Assembly: GCA_036768485.1 (NCBI GenBank)
Contig: JAVLUZ010000154.1
Span: 29,924,345 to 29,988,344 of the forward strand
DNA length: 64,000 bases
Direction of reading: 5' to 3'
DNA from: Mermis nigrescens
Lineage: Eukaryota; Nematoda; Enoplea; Mermithida; Mermithidae
The translations under genes were made by a program, and so were the position numbers. How positions within the stretch are numbered: the first letter of the stretch is position 1; every line of letters starts with the position of its first letter. The notes below the pieces were generated by a model, which worked only from the letters and a program-made list of their open reading frames with translations, had not been told where the DNA came from and ran no database searches. Below, one piece after another: positions 46,801-58,800 of this stretch.

Positions 46801-49800
46801 AGTGTCAAATTTTCGGCGCTTCGCGCCATATACTCAACCTTCGGATATGTTTTCTTTGATTTGTTCGAATTTCTTTAATTTTTTCGAATCTTCTCTATGT
46901 TTCTATGCACTAGAAAAATAGAGCATCGTCAGAAACGCCGAAAAACGATGTGTTTGAAGCGCATTCACCATTTTTGAGCCCAAAAAGGCATTATAAAATT
47001 TCACCCCTCCTCCCTCAGAATTCCCATGTTGTGCATATCTGGTAACACCCCATAAACCCCCTATGCAAAGCTACATGCTACGGCGCTTTACATCTATCAG
47101 TCACTTTTGGATTATATTATAATTCAATCCTACTGATTTTTTTGCTTGTTTTACATACATATGTTATCACATTTTACAAAGAAAGATCGATGGAAGTGTT
47201 CACAAATTTAACCTTTGGCGAATGCCCGCATTTTTGAGCCAAAGGAAGCCACTTAAGACGATTTTTGGGGCCGACTCTCTTAATTTCCTACGTTGAGCAT
47301 ATTTTCTACGTTGAGCATATCGTCTGTTTAACATGCAAACGAAAAGGAATAAAAAATACCATGTACGAATGTAACTTTCGATTTTGAATCAAAATTCGAG
47401 ATTTAATTTTCTTTTAAAAATGAAAATGATAACCATCATTTCTTCGAGCTATTAATTTACATAAGTGACGTTTTGGACACAACAAACTATGTATATAAAG
47501 AGTGATCGTCATAATGAAAACAAATAATAATGCACTTCGAGTCCTTTGAAAATTTTTTCACCCCCCCCAGAATTTCGGCGCTGCCCACCTATGCTTGGCA
47601 GTATTTAATTTTCCAAAACCATAGGTAGAGGTAATACCCCCTCTTAACTTCTATGTCCATGTTTGGATCATACCCATACATGATCTGGGGAAGCTTTAGG
47701 AAAAGAATTCACCCCAAAAAGTTTTCCACTCCCATAATTCGCGACTTTTCCAAAGGTTCCAAAACTTTTCAAAACATCGTAGAAAAAATGCTGCTATCAG
47801 CGTTGTTAGCTTATCTACATATTTGCTCAAAAGTGTCAAATTTTCGGCGCTTCGCGCCATATACTCAACCTTCGGATATGTTTTCTTTGATTTGTTCGAA
47901 TTTCTTTAATTTTTTCGAATCTTCTCTATGTTTCTATGCACTAGAAAAATAGAGCATCGTCAGAAACGCCGAAAAACGATGTGTTTGAAGCGCATTCACC
48001 ATTTTTGAGCCCAAAAAGGCATTATAAAATTTCACCCCTCCTCCCTCAGAATTCCCATGTTGTGCATATCTGGTAACACCCCATAAACCCCCTATGCAAA
48101 GCTACATGCTACGGCGCTTTACATCTATCAGTCACTTTTGGATTATATTATAATTCAATCCTACTGATTTTTTTGCTTGTTTTACATACATATGTTATCA
48201 CATTTTACAAAGAAAGATCGATGGAAGTGTTCACAAATTTAACCTTTGGCGAATGCCCGCATTTTTGAGCCAAAGGAAGCCACTTAAGACGATTTTTGGG
48301 GCCGACTCTCTTAATTTCCTACGTTGAGCATATTTTCTACGTTGAGCATATCGTCTGTTTAACATGCAAACGAAAAGGAATAAAAAATACCATGTACGAA
48401 TGTAACTTTCGATTTTGAATCAAAATTCGAGATTTAATTTTCTTTTAAAAATGAAAATGATAACCATCATTTCTTCGAGCTATTAATTTACATAAGTGAC
48501 GTTTTGGACACAACAAACTATGTATATAAAGAGTGATCGTCATAATGAAAACAAATAATAATGCACTTCGAGTCCTTTGAAAATTTCAGTGAACGTGTTT
48601 CCGATCATCTGCAGCACTTCGTGATAATGAAAATCAAAAGCCATCTCAAGATCGAGGCCAACAAACTCAGTCAAATGCCTGTGAGTATTGGAATCTTCGG
48701 CTCGGAAAACGGCGCCTTCAAATAATAAAAAGAGAAAAAATTTAAAAAAAAACATTTAAGCATACATGGGCAAGGCAGAGGGGTTAGAGGAGGGGGTGAA
48801 ATTCAGGAATGATCATGCAGTAAATTGTAGTCATTGTTTTTAAGTTCTGTTTATGCATGCACAAAGACTGTTCAAAAGTCAATTCAGTTTCTGTATGTGA
48901 ATTTCGGGGAACGATAATATGGTACATTAGCACGTTTTGTGAGGTAAACTGGGTTTCTCGACCCTTAACAATGAAGTTTAGCCAATTCACGGATTTCTAG
49001 CGGTAAAGAATGCAAAAATTTATCAATACGGCGTGAAGCGCAGGAAAATTTTGATATTTACGCCGTTTTTGGATAGAATCTTCGGCCTTTGTTAAGCAGT
49101 AAACTCAAAAATTGTCTTGCGGCACCGTTCGTTTTCTCAAAATCGACTGACAGTACCTAAATTTACTAAACCTTAGGTAGAGGTGATAATTCTTTCACCC
49201 CTATGCTTATGTGTGCATTTAGGTACTCATCAACAAAAACACAAATAACATCCTTATTACATCTACCAATTCCAGGATTAAGGACTGAAGGACACTTCCA
49301 CGGGCGGAGCAATATGAATACTCTTTTTATTTGAAAAACCGGAAAAACGCTGTCGAAATCGATATACAGGGTGGCCCATAAAAAAGGCTACATCCTGATG
49401 TAATATGTAGGTCATTACTTCGGCACATGTCAACATAAAACTTTAGGACCAATTGCATTAGATAGATAAATATGCGTTTGTCTCAACCGCATTAAAAATT
49501 TTGGTCAGCTGTTAGCGGTTCGTACACTACAGCAATTTGTTTACACCTCACTTCGACATTGAAGAGTTTCTATATTGTATCATGTTACTCGTATGTGTAG
49601 ATATCCTTTTTTCGACATCTTTGGCAATATTTTCAGTCAAAGAAATTAATAAGCACGTTTTTCGAACCCTCGGATTTGATACGCGTCCTACTGGGCGCAA
49701 AAATTTCAGGATATTGTCAAAAGAGGATGCAAATTGATGGCAGGAGACAAATGCAAAATCTTGCATTGATATCTAATCCCGTAAAAATAATGTTTTTAAT

Positions 49801-52800
49801 TTTTCAAAAGTGTTCATTTTGAGAAAAATATTGTATTATCCGATTAAATATCTGTCTATATATAAATCACTTTTCAAGCCCCCAACCATTCACGCATTTT
49901 ATTCGTTTTTTGAGTGATAAACAATACATTCAAGGAGACAAAAAACAAGTTCCACATGAGCTTCGTTACAATGCAGGCTCATCGTGCTGTACCAATGGAG
50001 AAAAACACCGTTTAAATTCGTCATGAATGCAATTTTCAACTTAATTCAATTTTTTCGTGCCAAGCTCCTCTATAGAATCAGAAATAGCAATGATTCCAAG
50101 TCAGTTAAGTTAACATGCTCGATATATGTACAAATCGGGATCAAGCGTTACGTTAGGTAAATACTGAAAAATCTAAATCCACGTGGTAATCATACATAAT
50201 CGTAAGAAGGGGGTTTCAACCCCCCCCCGAAAAAATTGTTCAATTCCCCAAAAATTCGCGATTTTCCAGAAATTTCCAAAAAATTAGTAGAAAAGATCTG
50301 ATCTTAATCGTTTTTCGATAACTGTTTGCCCAAAAGCGCAAAATTTTCGGCACACCGCGCCATATACTCATTTTTTGAATGTATTTTTTCAATTTAATTT
50401 AATTTTTCTGATATTTTTACATAGTTTTTTGTTTTTATGCTTTAGAAAGATTCGATAACGCCGAAAAATTATGTTTTCGACTATCAAACGTTTTCTGCAT
50501 GATTTTTGAGGACGGTAGTAGCAAAGATATTAAGGATTTTTCGGTTCTGTTTACCCATAAAATGCCTAAAATGAAGTTAAAATGATCTGAAAAGTCAAAA
50601 TATTCGATGAATTCATATATTTTTTACTGATAAAAGTGACAAAACGGGTCAGGATCAGACACGCACATGGGGAGTTTGGGGGGTCCTGACCCCTCAGAAT
50701 GGAAAACTGGGAAATTTTGTCGAAAAAATGAGGCAAAATGAAGGCAAAAGTAAGAAAATTGACAATTTTCTTCAAAACTGCTTCATAATGATCGGAAGCT
50801 GTGTAATAGCGCAGTTTTAATGCTATTTTAGCGTTTACTTACACTAGTTTTTGAGGTCATTTTGGCTCAAAAAAGTTCAATTCTTGACCCCCCTATATCG
50901 GCCATGCTGTGTATCTGTGGTCATGATTGGATGAAAAGTACCAGCAGTGTTTCATTGAAACATTTCAAACAGGATGTTTTAATCATTTTTCATATTTCAA
51001 CCAACAAAAAAGGCGCGAACTCTAATTTTACTGGTTCCAAATCTCGGGATTTTACCCCCCTTAAACTTTCGACCTTGGGAAACTGTCCCTCAAAATAGGA
51101 GAAACTCTATTCAGTGTGGCAAAAATCAAAAAATTACATATGAAGATGTTTTATGAAGTTTATTTTAAAAGGAATCTGTATACATACATTCTCCGCAACA
51201 AATTAGCATAAATGTTATAACCAATTCGACTTATGTACATATCGTCGCCGCTATGCAAAAAGGTGCTATGTATGTACATCCACTTTTTGCGATATTGAGA
51301 AAGAACGAATTTAAAGTTTTATATAGGATATGAAATCTGTGTACATTGCAAAAGATGGATGCTCATATCTCAATCAATATTTGAGATTAGGGGCTAGAAT
51401 TTTTTTAATTAATAGGAAATAGTCTGAAGTAATCCAAGCAGCATGTAACTCATTTTTCACAAAAAGTTGATGTAGCACCTTTTTGCATAGCGGCGACGAT
51501 ATGTATGTTGTACAATCTATGCGTCAATTAAGAGAACGGTCAATTTTATTACATTATAAGTATGTAAATTGTAATTTGAAATTAATTCATAAACTTATAT
51601 CTAACATAAAAGGGTGAACAATTCCCGAGATTTAGAAATCTCAAGCTTTTTGGAGGTTGTGAATTATAATTTATAAAATTATAATTATACTCCTTCATTG
51701 CGCATAACCGTTTTTTTACCTATGGTAAAAACGCGATCGAAATCGCCGCATATGGCCATCTGTTTATAAAGTTGAGGAGACTGCGCCAGATAAGCCGAAC
51801 CTTTGAAATAAGATACCGTAAAAACATTGGCGCCGCCCTCCGACGCTGCCGAAATTATTTTAGGCGTATGAATTTCCAGAAAACCATTTTTCCTTAATGT
51901 ATCGCGAAAAAAGTGACAGACGCCAGCCTAAAAACGATTTTCGTTCTTACAGCAAAGATGCACGGCTGCAGTAAGATCAAATAACACGAAAAATCCCAAA
52001 AAATTGACCATTTCTATTTAATATCATAATCATACATGTGCTGCAGTGGGGGTCAAGTGACTTGAGGCTGGGGAGTCGACCAACCACGGACCACGCAAAG
52101 CAAAATAAGACCAACCACGCAAAAATTTGGGAAGAACCACGGAAAAATTCGAAAATAAAGACAAAAATTTTCAAAATTTGTAAAATGAACATTGGTACAA
52201 TGCTAAGTTTACGTGGTTGGTAGCCAACCACGATGCTTTCCTGTTGGCTAGTCCATTTTTTTAGTTTTACACGAATATTTTTTCATCATATTGGTGTGAT
52301 TCATGAGACTGTACTTAAGTACAGATATATTATTTTGGGTAAAATATATGAAAGTGATATTTATATGTATATAACAATAGTCTATAGACAAAATAGGTCA
52401 ATACTGTGCCCAAAAATTGTCCCTAAAACATGGCACTGCTGTTCTGGGCATTCTGAGCAACCACGCAAGCCTGTGAAGGTCACTTGAACCTGGGAAAAAT
52501 GAGTGTGCCCATGTACATATGATATACATGTTAGAGGGGAAAATGGATCCCCCAAATCAAAGTCGGCCGTCCCCCATCCCCCAAAGTCAAAAACCTTTTG
52601 ACCTTCTCCAGATTTTCGGAAAAAATCGAATTTTTTGGCCGTTTTTGAAGCATTTTTTAACCATTTTTGGCCGAAAATTAGGGGTCATTTCCCCACGACC
52701 CAAAAATGGCCGGCAACCATACATGATCTGAGGGGAGGTTTCAACTTCCAGAAACATTTTCACCCTGCAAAAATTTTTTTCACCCCTCCAGAATTGGCGA

Positions 52801-55800
52801 TTTTTTGAAAGTTACCAAAAATTTTCTGAAAATTTGTAGGGAAATTGTTTTTTAAGCGTTTCAGCTATCTACATATTTGCACAAACGTGCCAAACTTTCG
52901 ACGCTTCGCGCCATTATACTCATGTTATGATTATATTTTGTTTAAGTTATTCAGACTTTTTTGATTTTTTTTCTGGAAATTTTTATGTTTTTATGCCCTA
53001 GAAGGATAGAGCATCGTCAGAAACGCTGAAAAATGATGTTTTTGACTCGTACCTACCATTTTTTGACCAAAAAAGGCACATTATAATTTTACCCCCACCA
53101 CCAGAATTCCCATGCTTTGCATATGTGTCATAGACCCCCATCCAAAATTTTGAGCCGTTACATGTACGATCATAATTGAGACCTTTTCCGGTTTTCAATC
53201 AAAATGAGGCATATTTTTGTATAAGCAAGCGGAAACGGAATATTTTCTAGTCACTTTTCTAGACTAAAAAAAGCCAACTGCTCTCATTCAAAATTAGAAT
53301 TAGCACATCACAACAAAATTTACAAACTTAGCAACCCAGATGATTTTACAAGGCCTAAGTTATTACGTAGGACGTCGTCGCATGTTTTGCATTGCTGTGC
53401 TGAGACATATAACAACGCCCTGTACTAACATAGGCAGAGAAATCCTTCGCAAAAGTTTAGAATAGTTAAGTATTCAAATCTCGAGGCGAGAACAACGTGT
53501 TATCGAGAGTTTAGGGGCTTCACTCTTTCAGTTTAACCAATAATTTTTTTCGACTTTTATAATCTTGTAAAATTTTAAAATTATAATTTTATTATATAAA
53601 ATTTGAAAAAATGGATGAAAAGCGATTTGAATGATTTTAGAAGATATATACTATCTCGTATCCGATTCTAGAATTGAATCAAATTATTTTAATTTTCTTG
53701 AAATTTTTTATCATCATAGTCTAGCACTCGTAAAAACTGTCCAAAAGTGTCATTTATAACGATTCTCAAGATATACGAATTCGAAATCCGACTGAAACAA
53801 ATTTCGGCGAGAAGTCCGGAGTATAATGCTTATAGCAAGAATGTTCGACCTGTAAGCGATAAATCGCCTGACTAGTTTGAGTTCTCAAGTCTAGAACTCT
53901 ATTATCTAATCTGGTGTCCAAGTTGACGTGACTTAGTGCTTCTCCTTCGGTTATCTGTCGAGCCGCGTCCTCTATCTGAAGCGGAAGTCGCTGGGCGGCT
54001 GCATTTACCTTGAAAATTGATCGAAGATTATTTGAATTAATCCAATTATTAATCAAATAAAATTACTGAAATCAATCATTTAAAATCAGAGAAAAACGAA
54101 CAGTTACAATACGAGTGAAGCTGCAAAATTCAACGGCCTAATTCAAAGTTGAAAGTTAATAACATTGTACATGTAACAGAAAGACGGTGATTACCCCACC
54201 CAAATTTGGTCGTCCCCACACCCACCCCCCCCCCCAAAAATCAAGAAATTCTGACCCCCTCTCTTGATTTTTTTTGGAGAAATTGAATTTTTTGGCCCTT
54301 TTTAGGCGAATTTTGACCGTTTTTGGATGAAATTTGAGGTCATTTACCCCCTACCCTGAAAATAGCCGGGGATCCCCACCCGAAATTTCGTTCCGTTGCA
54401 GGTATATTGAAAGGCATGCCTAAATGTATAACAAGGCTAAGCCTAACTTTTAGATACGAGCTTCCTTAACTTGCAGGCTAAACCAACACTTCCGACTCAC
54501 TATTCTACCGGAAACTATTTCTTCGTTTAATTAAACGTACATGGGAACAGTAAAAACGAAAATTGACGCAAAAAATAAGAAAGTGTCGAATTAAAAGACT
54601 GCATCACATCGTCTCAATAGCTGCAGTCACATATGTACATATGCAGGCTGTATATAAAAGCCGCGGCCGCCCCCCCTTGGCCAGGAAAAAATTTAGAGGG
54701 GTAAAATAATGCGCGGAAAGACTAAAAATCGAATGCCTTGACGTGAAATCTACAAATTTTTGGCGCTTCGCGATGGATGTGTTGTATTTTCCATCATTTT
54801 AGCCCCAGCGCGACCAAAAGATGACTTTTCAGCCTTTTAAGTATAAATACTTTTTTCGAAGAGGTTTGAATTTTATGATCTTAATGGATAGAGCATGTCG
54901 AGAAACTTCAAAAGACGCGGTTTTTGCGAGCCATCCCAACGAATTTTCCGAGATATAGATCGATTTATGATGTGTCCACCCCCACCTTGGTCAGATCCTG
55001 GATTCGGGCCTGTGTACATATGTATATACATAACAGGCGGAATGAGGGATTCTGTCACTGAAAATCGGCCGTACCCCCCGAAAGTGAAAAATTTTTTACC
55101 CTCTATTTTTAGCAAATAAGATTGCATTTTTAGGTTATTTTTTAGGTGCTTTTTGTCACACATATTTGCCCCAAAAACATAAAATCACAGGATTCTGCCC
55201 AAAAATGGCCGAATAACCCCTTCGATGCACAAGGTCAGGGTCGGCAAGAGAGGGGCTAAACCACAGAAATCGAGACCAGTACATTTAGTGTTCAAGTTTT
55301 TTGCTACTTAAATGACGAAAATGGTCAAAATATTCTATATAAATTGCTCTACTGTTGTTACACCGCTTTTTAGCCCAATCAGGCTTATTTATAGTTTTTA
55401 GTAATAAAAATTAAAATTGATCAACCCGGGCGAAAAATTTTGCTTTTTTAGATCATTTTGAGGTAATTTCATGCACTTTTTGAGTAAATAAGCCATAAAA
55501 TTATTGATGCAGGGAAAATTTTTGACATTCAATTTTGAGCTGACGAAACATTTTATGCATCATTTTGAGGACAAAACAGTAATAATGTTCGAAGTTTTCC
55601 GGCAATATTAGAAAGTCAAAATGGACTAAAAATGCTGAAAATTCCATCTTGCCACGTTATAGCGTTTTATATAGGCTATTTTAACCATTTTTGTCAGCTG
55701 ACTAGCAAAAAAAAACGTGAACGCTAAATTTACTGATATAGATTTCTAGGATCCCCCACCCTGCCGACTCTGACGTTGAGCTTCGACATATGATGCCACC

Positions 55801-58800
55801 AAATCCTGAAATTTTGAGCTGTAACACGACTGGCTGCTACTCAGTGTTTTTTTGTACAAGGTATATTTGTACATGTACAAAGATGGTGCCCAAAAGTCTT
55901 GGTACATTTTGTGCATGCAAATTTTTGTGTACTATAATATAGTACAGTAGCGATTTTAGTGTGGTAAAACAGGGTTTTCGATCTTTGGTAGTGTATTTTA
56001 GCTAATTTCTGAGTTTCTGACGCCAAAAATTACTAAAAATTGTCTCATAACGGCGGCGCCGAAAAATTTGACATTTTTCCATTATCAATGCAAATTCTGC
56101 CATTTTAAAGATATATACATAGGACAAACAATTACTCATTTCGAAAATTTTTTGGAATTTAACACCTTTTTTACAGTTTTTGTCTTCCCAAAAATCTTTG
56201 TACATTTTGAACACACAAATTTTTGGGTACTTTATGGTACAGAAGCGATTTTAGTGTAGTAAAAACAGAGTTGTTCGACTTTTGGTAGTGTATTTTAGCT
56301 AATTTCTGGTTCTCTAAGGGCAAAAATCATTGAGAATCGTCTTAAAATGGCACGAAGCGCCGAAAAATTTGACATTTTTCCTCTTGAAATGCAATTTCTA
56401 CCATTATAAAGATATATAGAACGAAAATTTTTGCGAATTTCAGACCTTTTTTGCAATTTTTGTCTTCTCAAAAATCTTTGTACATGTACAATGACGGTCC
56501 CGAAAAGTCTTTGTACATCGGGGAAAATCTTTGCCGAGTACAAAAAACACTGCTGCTACTATCTACTATTAAAATCCGGTGTTTTTAAAAAATCTGAATT
56601 GTTGAATCGCGATTCTACCGGATGATTTAGGCGCTCATTGAATTTTCAGTCAAAAATTATGTTGATTAGAAATGAGAAAGATTCACAACGTTTGAGATAT
56701 TCCTGAGAGCGGACGAGATTTAAATATTTTTGCCTAACTTCTAGTGAAAAAATGAGTGACCGATCCAGAAGTTTGAATTTTCACTACATGGATCCAGATC
56801 CGGAAACGTCTGTTCATGCATTCTATCATATGTACGAAAACAGAACTGATAATTAACATTTGCACCTGAAAATTTGTCATTTATAAACTTGCACTGAGTA
56901 TACTTAAAACGATTTTCACACAAGAAAAAGTTCTGCTCTAAGTATGGTTTTTTTGTATTCGGCCAAAATTTCTCCCGATGTACAAAGACTTTTTGGTACT
57001 GTCTTTGTAAATATACAAAGATTTATGGGAAAGCAAAAACTGCAAAAGTCTAAAATTCTCAAATTTTCGACGCAAAGCGTCGAAATGAGTAATTGTGTGT
57101 TTAATATATATTTATAATAACAGAAATTGCATTCAGAAAGGGAATATGCCAAATATTTCGGCGCTTCGCGCAGTTTTCAGACAATTTTCAGTATTTTTCT
57201 CGTCAAAAAACCTAGAAATTACCTAAAATACCCTACCAAAGGTCGAATAACCTTATTTTACCGCACTAAAGTGCTTCCGTACCATGTTTTAGTACACAAA
57301 ACTTTGCATGTTCATGTGCAAAAACTTTTGAGGACCATCTTTGTACATGTACAAACGGACCTTGTAAAAAACGCTGTTCCTATGGGATGATTATTACGAT
57401 TATGGTGAAGGTTATGATTGATACGCCAGTGATAATAACATTAATAAAAACAAGCAAGCGACGACGGTGCTGGCGCTTAGCTGAGGGAGGGGCTCTCTGG
57501 CGTGAGGGCAGTCCTCCCAGAGTTTCGGAAGGAAAGACCATCAGAATAGATTTCAGCACATTTTTAAAGCTAATAAGCTAATAATTTTCAAGCGCTTCAC
57601 GCTGAATTTATTGTTGTCTTCCCAAAGTCCCAAATTTGCGTAAAACACTGTGAATATGTCTAAATTTTCCAGGCGCTCCAAGCAGAATCATTTATTTTCT
57701 GTTGTTGCTTTTTGACATTTGCATGAATGGGATAATAAACAACTCTACAAATTTTTAGCAGAGTCGAGCTTGAATGGAATATTGAAAATTCACAGAAACG
57801 CTTGAAAAATACTATTATTTTTGCTTATCTCCTAGTAGTTTGCAAACATTTCATTTTTGGCTCAAAAATCCTAAATTTTCGGCGTTTCGAGCCACATGCA
57901 CATTTTTTGACCATATTTTGTTCAATTTGCGAGTGGCGTTCAATAAGTTCGTGGTAGTTTAGCAATAACTTTTTTTCTGTCCGTGCTATCATCATACGGT
58001 TTGCTGCATAGCATTCCCCTACATATGCTGTACATTCCTGCACTCACCATTTCTTTCTTCATAAGTTTTCGTGTCCTAGAAAATTTTTTACACTGACCCC
58101 ATATTTTTAAAATTTGAAGAAATATTTGCCTACTAATATCTCAGGCACTGATTGACAATTGGCTTCGAAATTTTGGTAGAGGAAAGGAACATAATGGATG
58201 TTGATAATGCTATGTCAAAAACCTCGCCTCAATCCGTTTCATTATTCTAGCGTTACACAGTTTCTTTGAACAGAGGTTATTTCAATTTTTACCCAAAAAT
58301 GCAAAACATTAATTCAGCCAAAATACATAAATCAGAAGGGAAAGTCATCCCAAAAAAATGCTTATGGCGTTGGATGAAAATACATGAATTACTGACTTCA
58401 TTCATTGAAAATCAAAAATATGACAATTAATTGTTTTTGCAGTTTTTCGATTACTTTTTAATGTTGGGTAGTTAAAAAAATTTTTAGGAGAGGAAAGCTT
58501 ACAAGGAAAGGAATGGTGAGTGCAAGAATGGTCAGTACATGTAGAGAAATGCTCAGTTAAAAACTGCATGAGGACATCACATTCAGAAAAAAAGTTATTG
58601 CAAAACTACCACGAACTTATTGAACTCCCCTCGTACTCAATTTTTTAAATTTTTTTGTAGATTTCTTTAACGTTTTTATGTTCTAGAAGGAGCTAGCATT
58701 GCCTGAAATGTCAAGAAACCGCGCTTTTGACGTGTACCCATCATTTTTTAGCCCAGAAAAAGGCACTTTCTGAAAAATTTTCGGGCTTGACCCTTCGCCC

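Larger units (their letters stand above)
44922..48566 (-). other. DARS1 intron 4
   Basis: A 3.6-kb intron with R1 elements at 45,043-45,301 and 46,331-46,560, and a 1.03-kb tandem duplication carrying an R2 element in each copy (46,510-48,573). The stretch 45,310-46,320 shows nothing recognisable. Confidence 0.8.
46510..48573. repeat. 1.03-kb tandem segmental duplication in DARS1 intron 4
   Basis: Copy 1 is 46,510-47,542 (1,033 bp) and copy 2 is 47,543-48,573 (1,031 bp). The only differences I see are two one-base deletions in A or G runs and one substitution. Each copy starts with CCTTTGAAAATTT, which is also the sequence inside DARS1 exon 4 at the far end. Confidence 0.93.
48716..51719 (-). 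other. DARS1 intron 3
   Basis: A 3.0-kb intron. It contains a decayed R3 copy (about 48,830-49,000), a mariner-type left end (49,367 on), a degenerate R2 copy (50,189-50,480), an R6 element (50,656-50,919) and a small inverted-repeat element (51,239-51,503). Confidence 0.8.
51928..53849 (-). other. DARS1 intron 2
   Basis: A 1.9-kb intron containing an R7 copy (about 52,525-52,717) directly followed by an R2 copy (52,718-53,127). Sequence at 53,130-53,840 is AT-rich and shows no feature. Confidence 0.8.
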
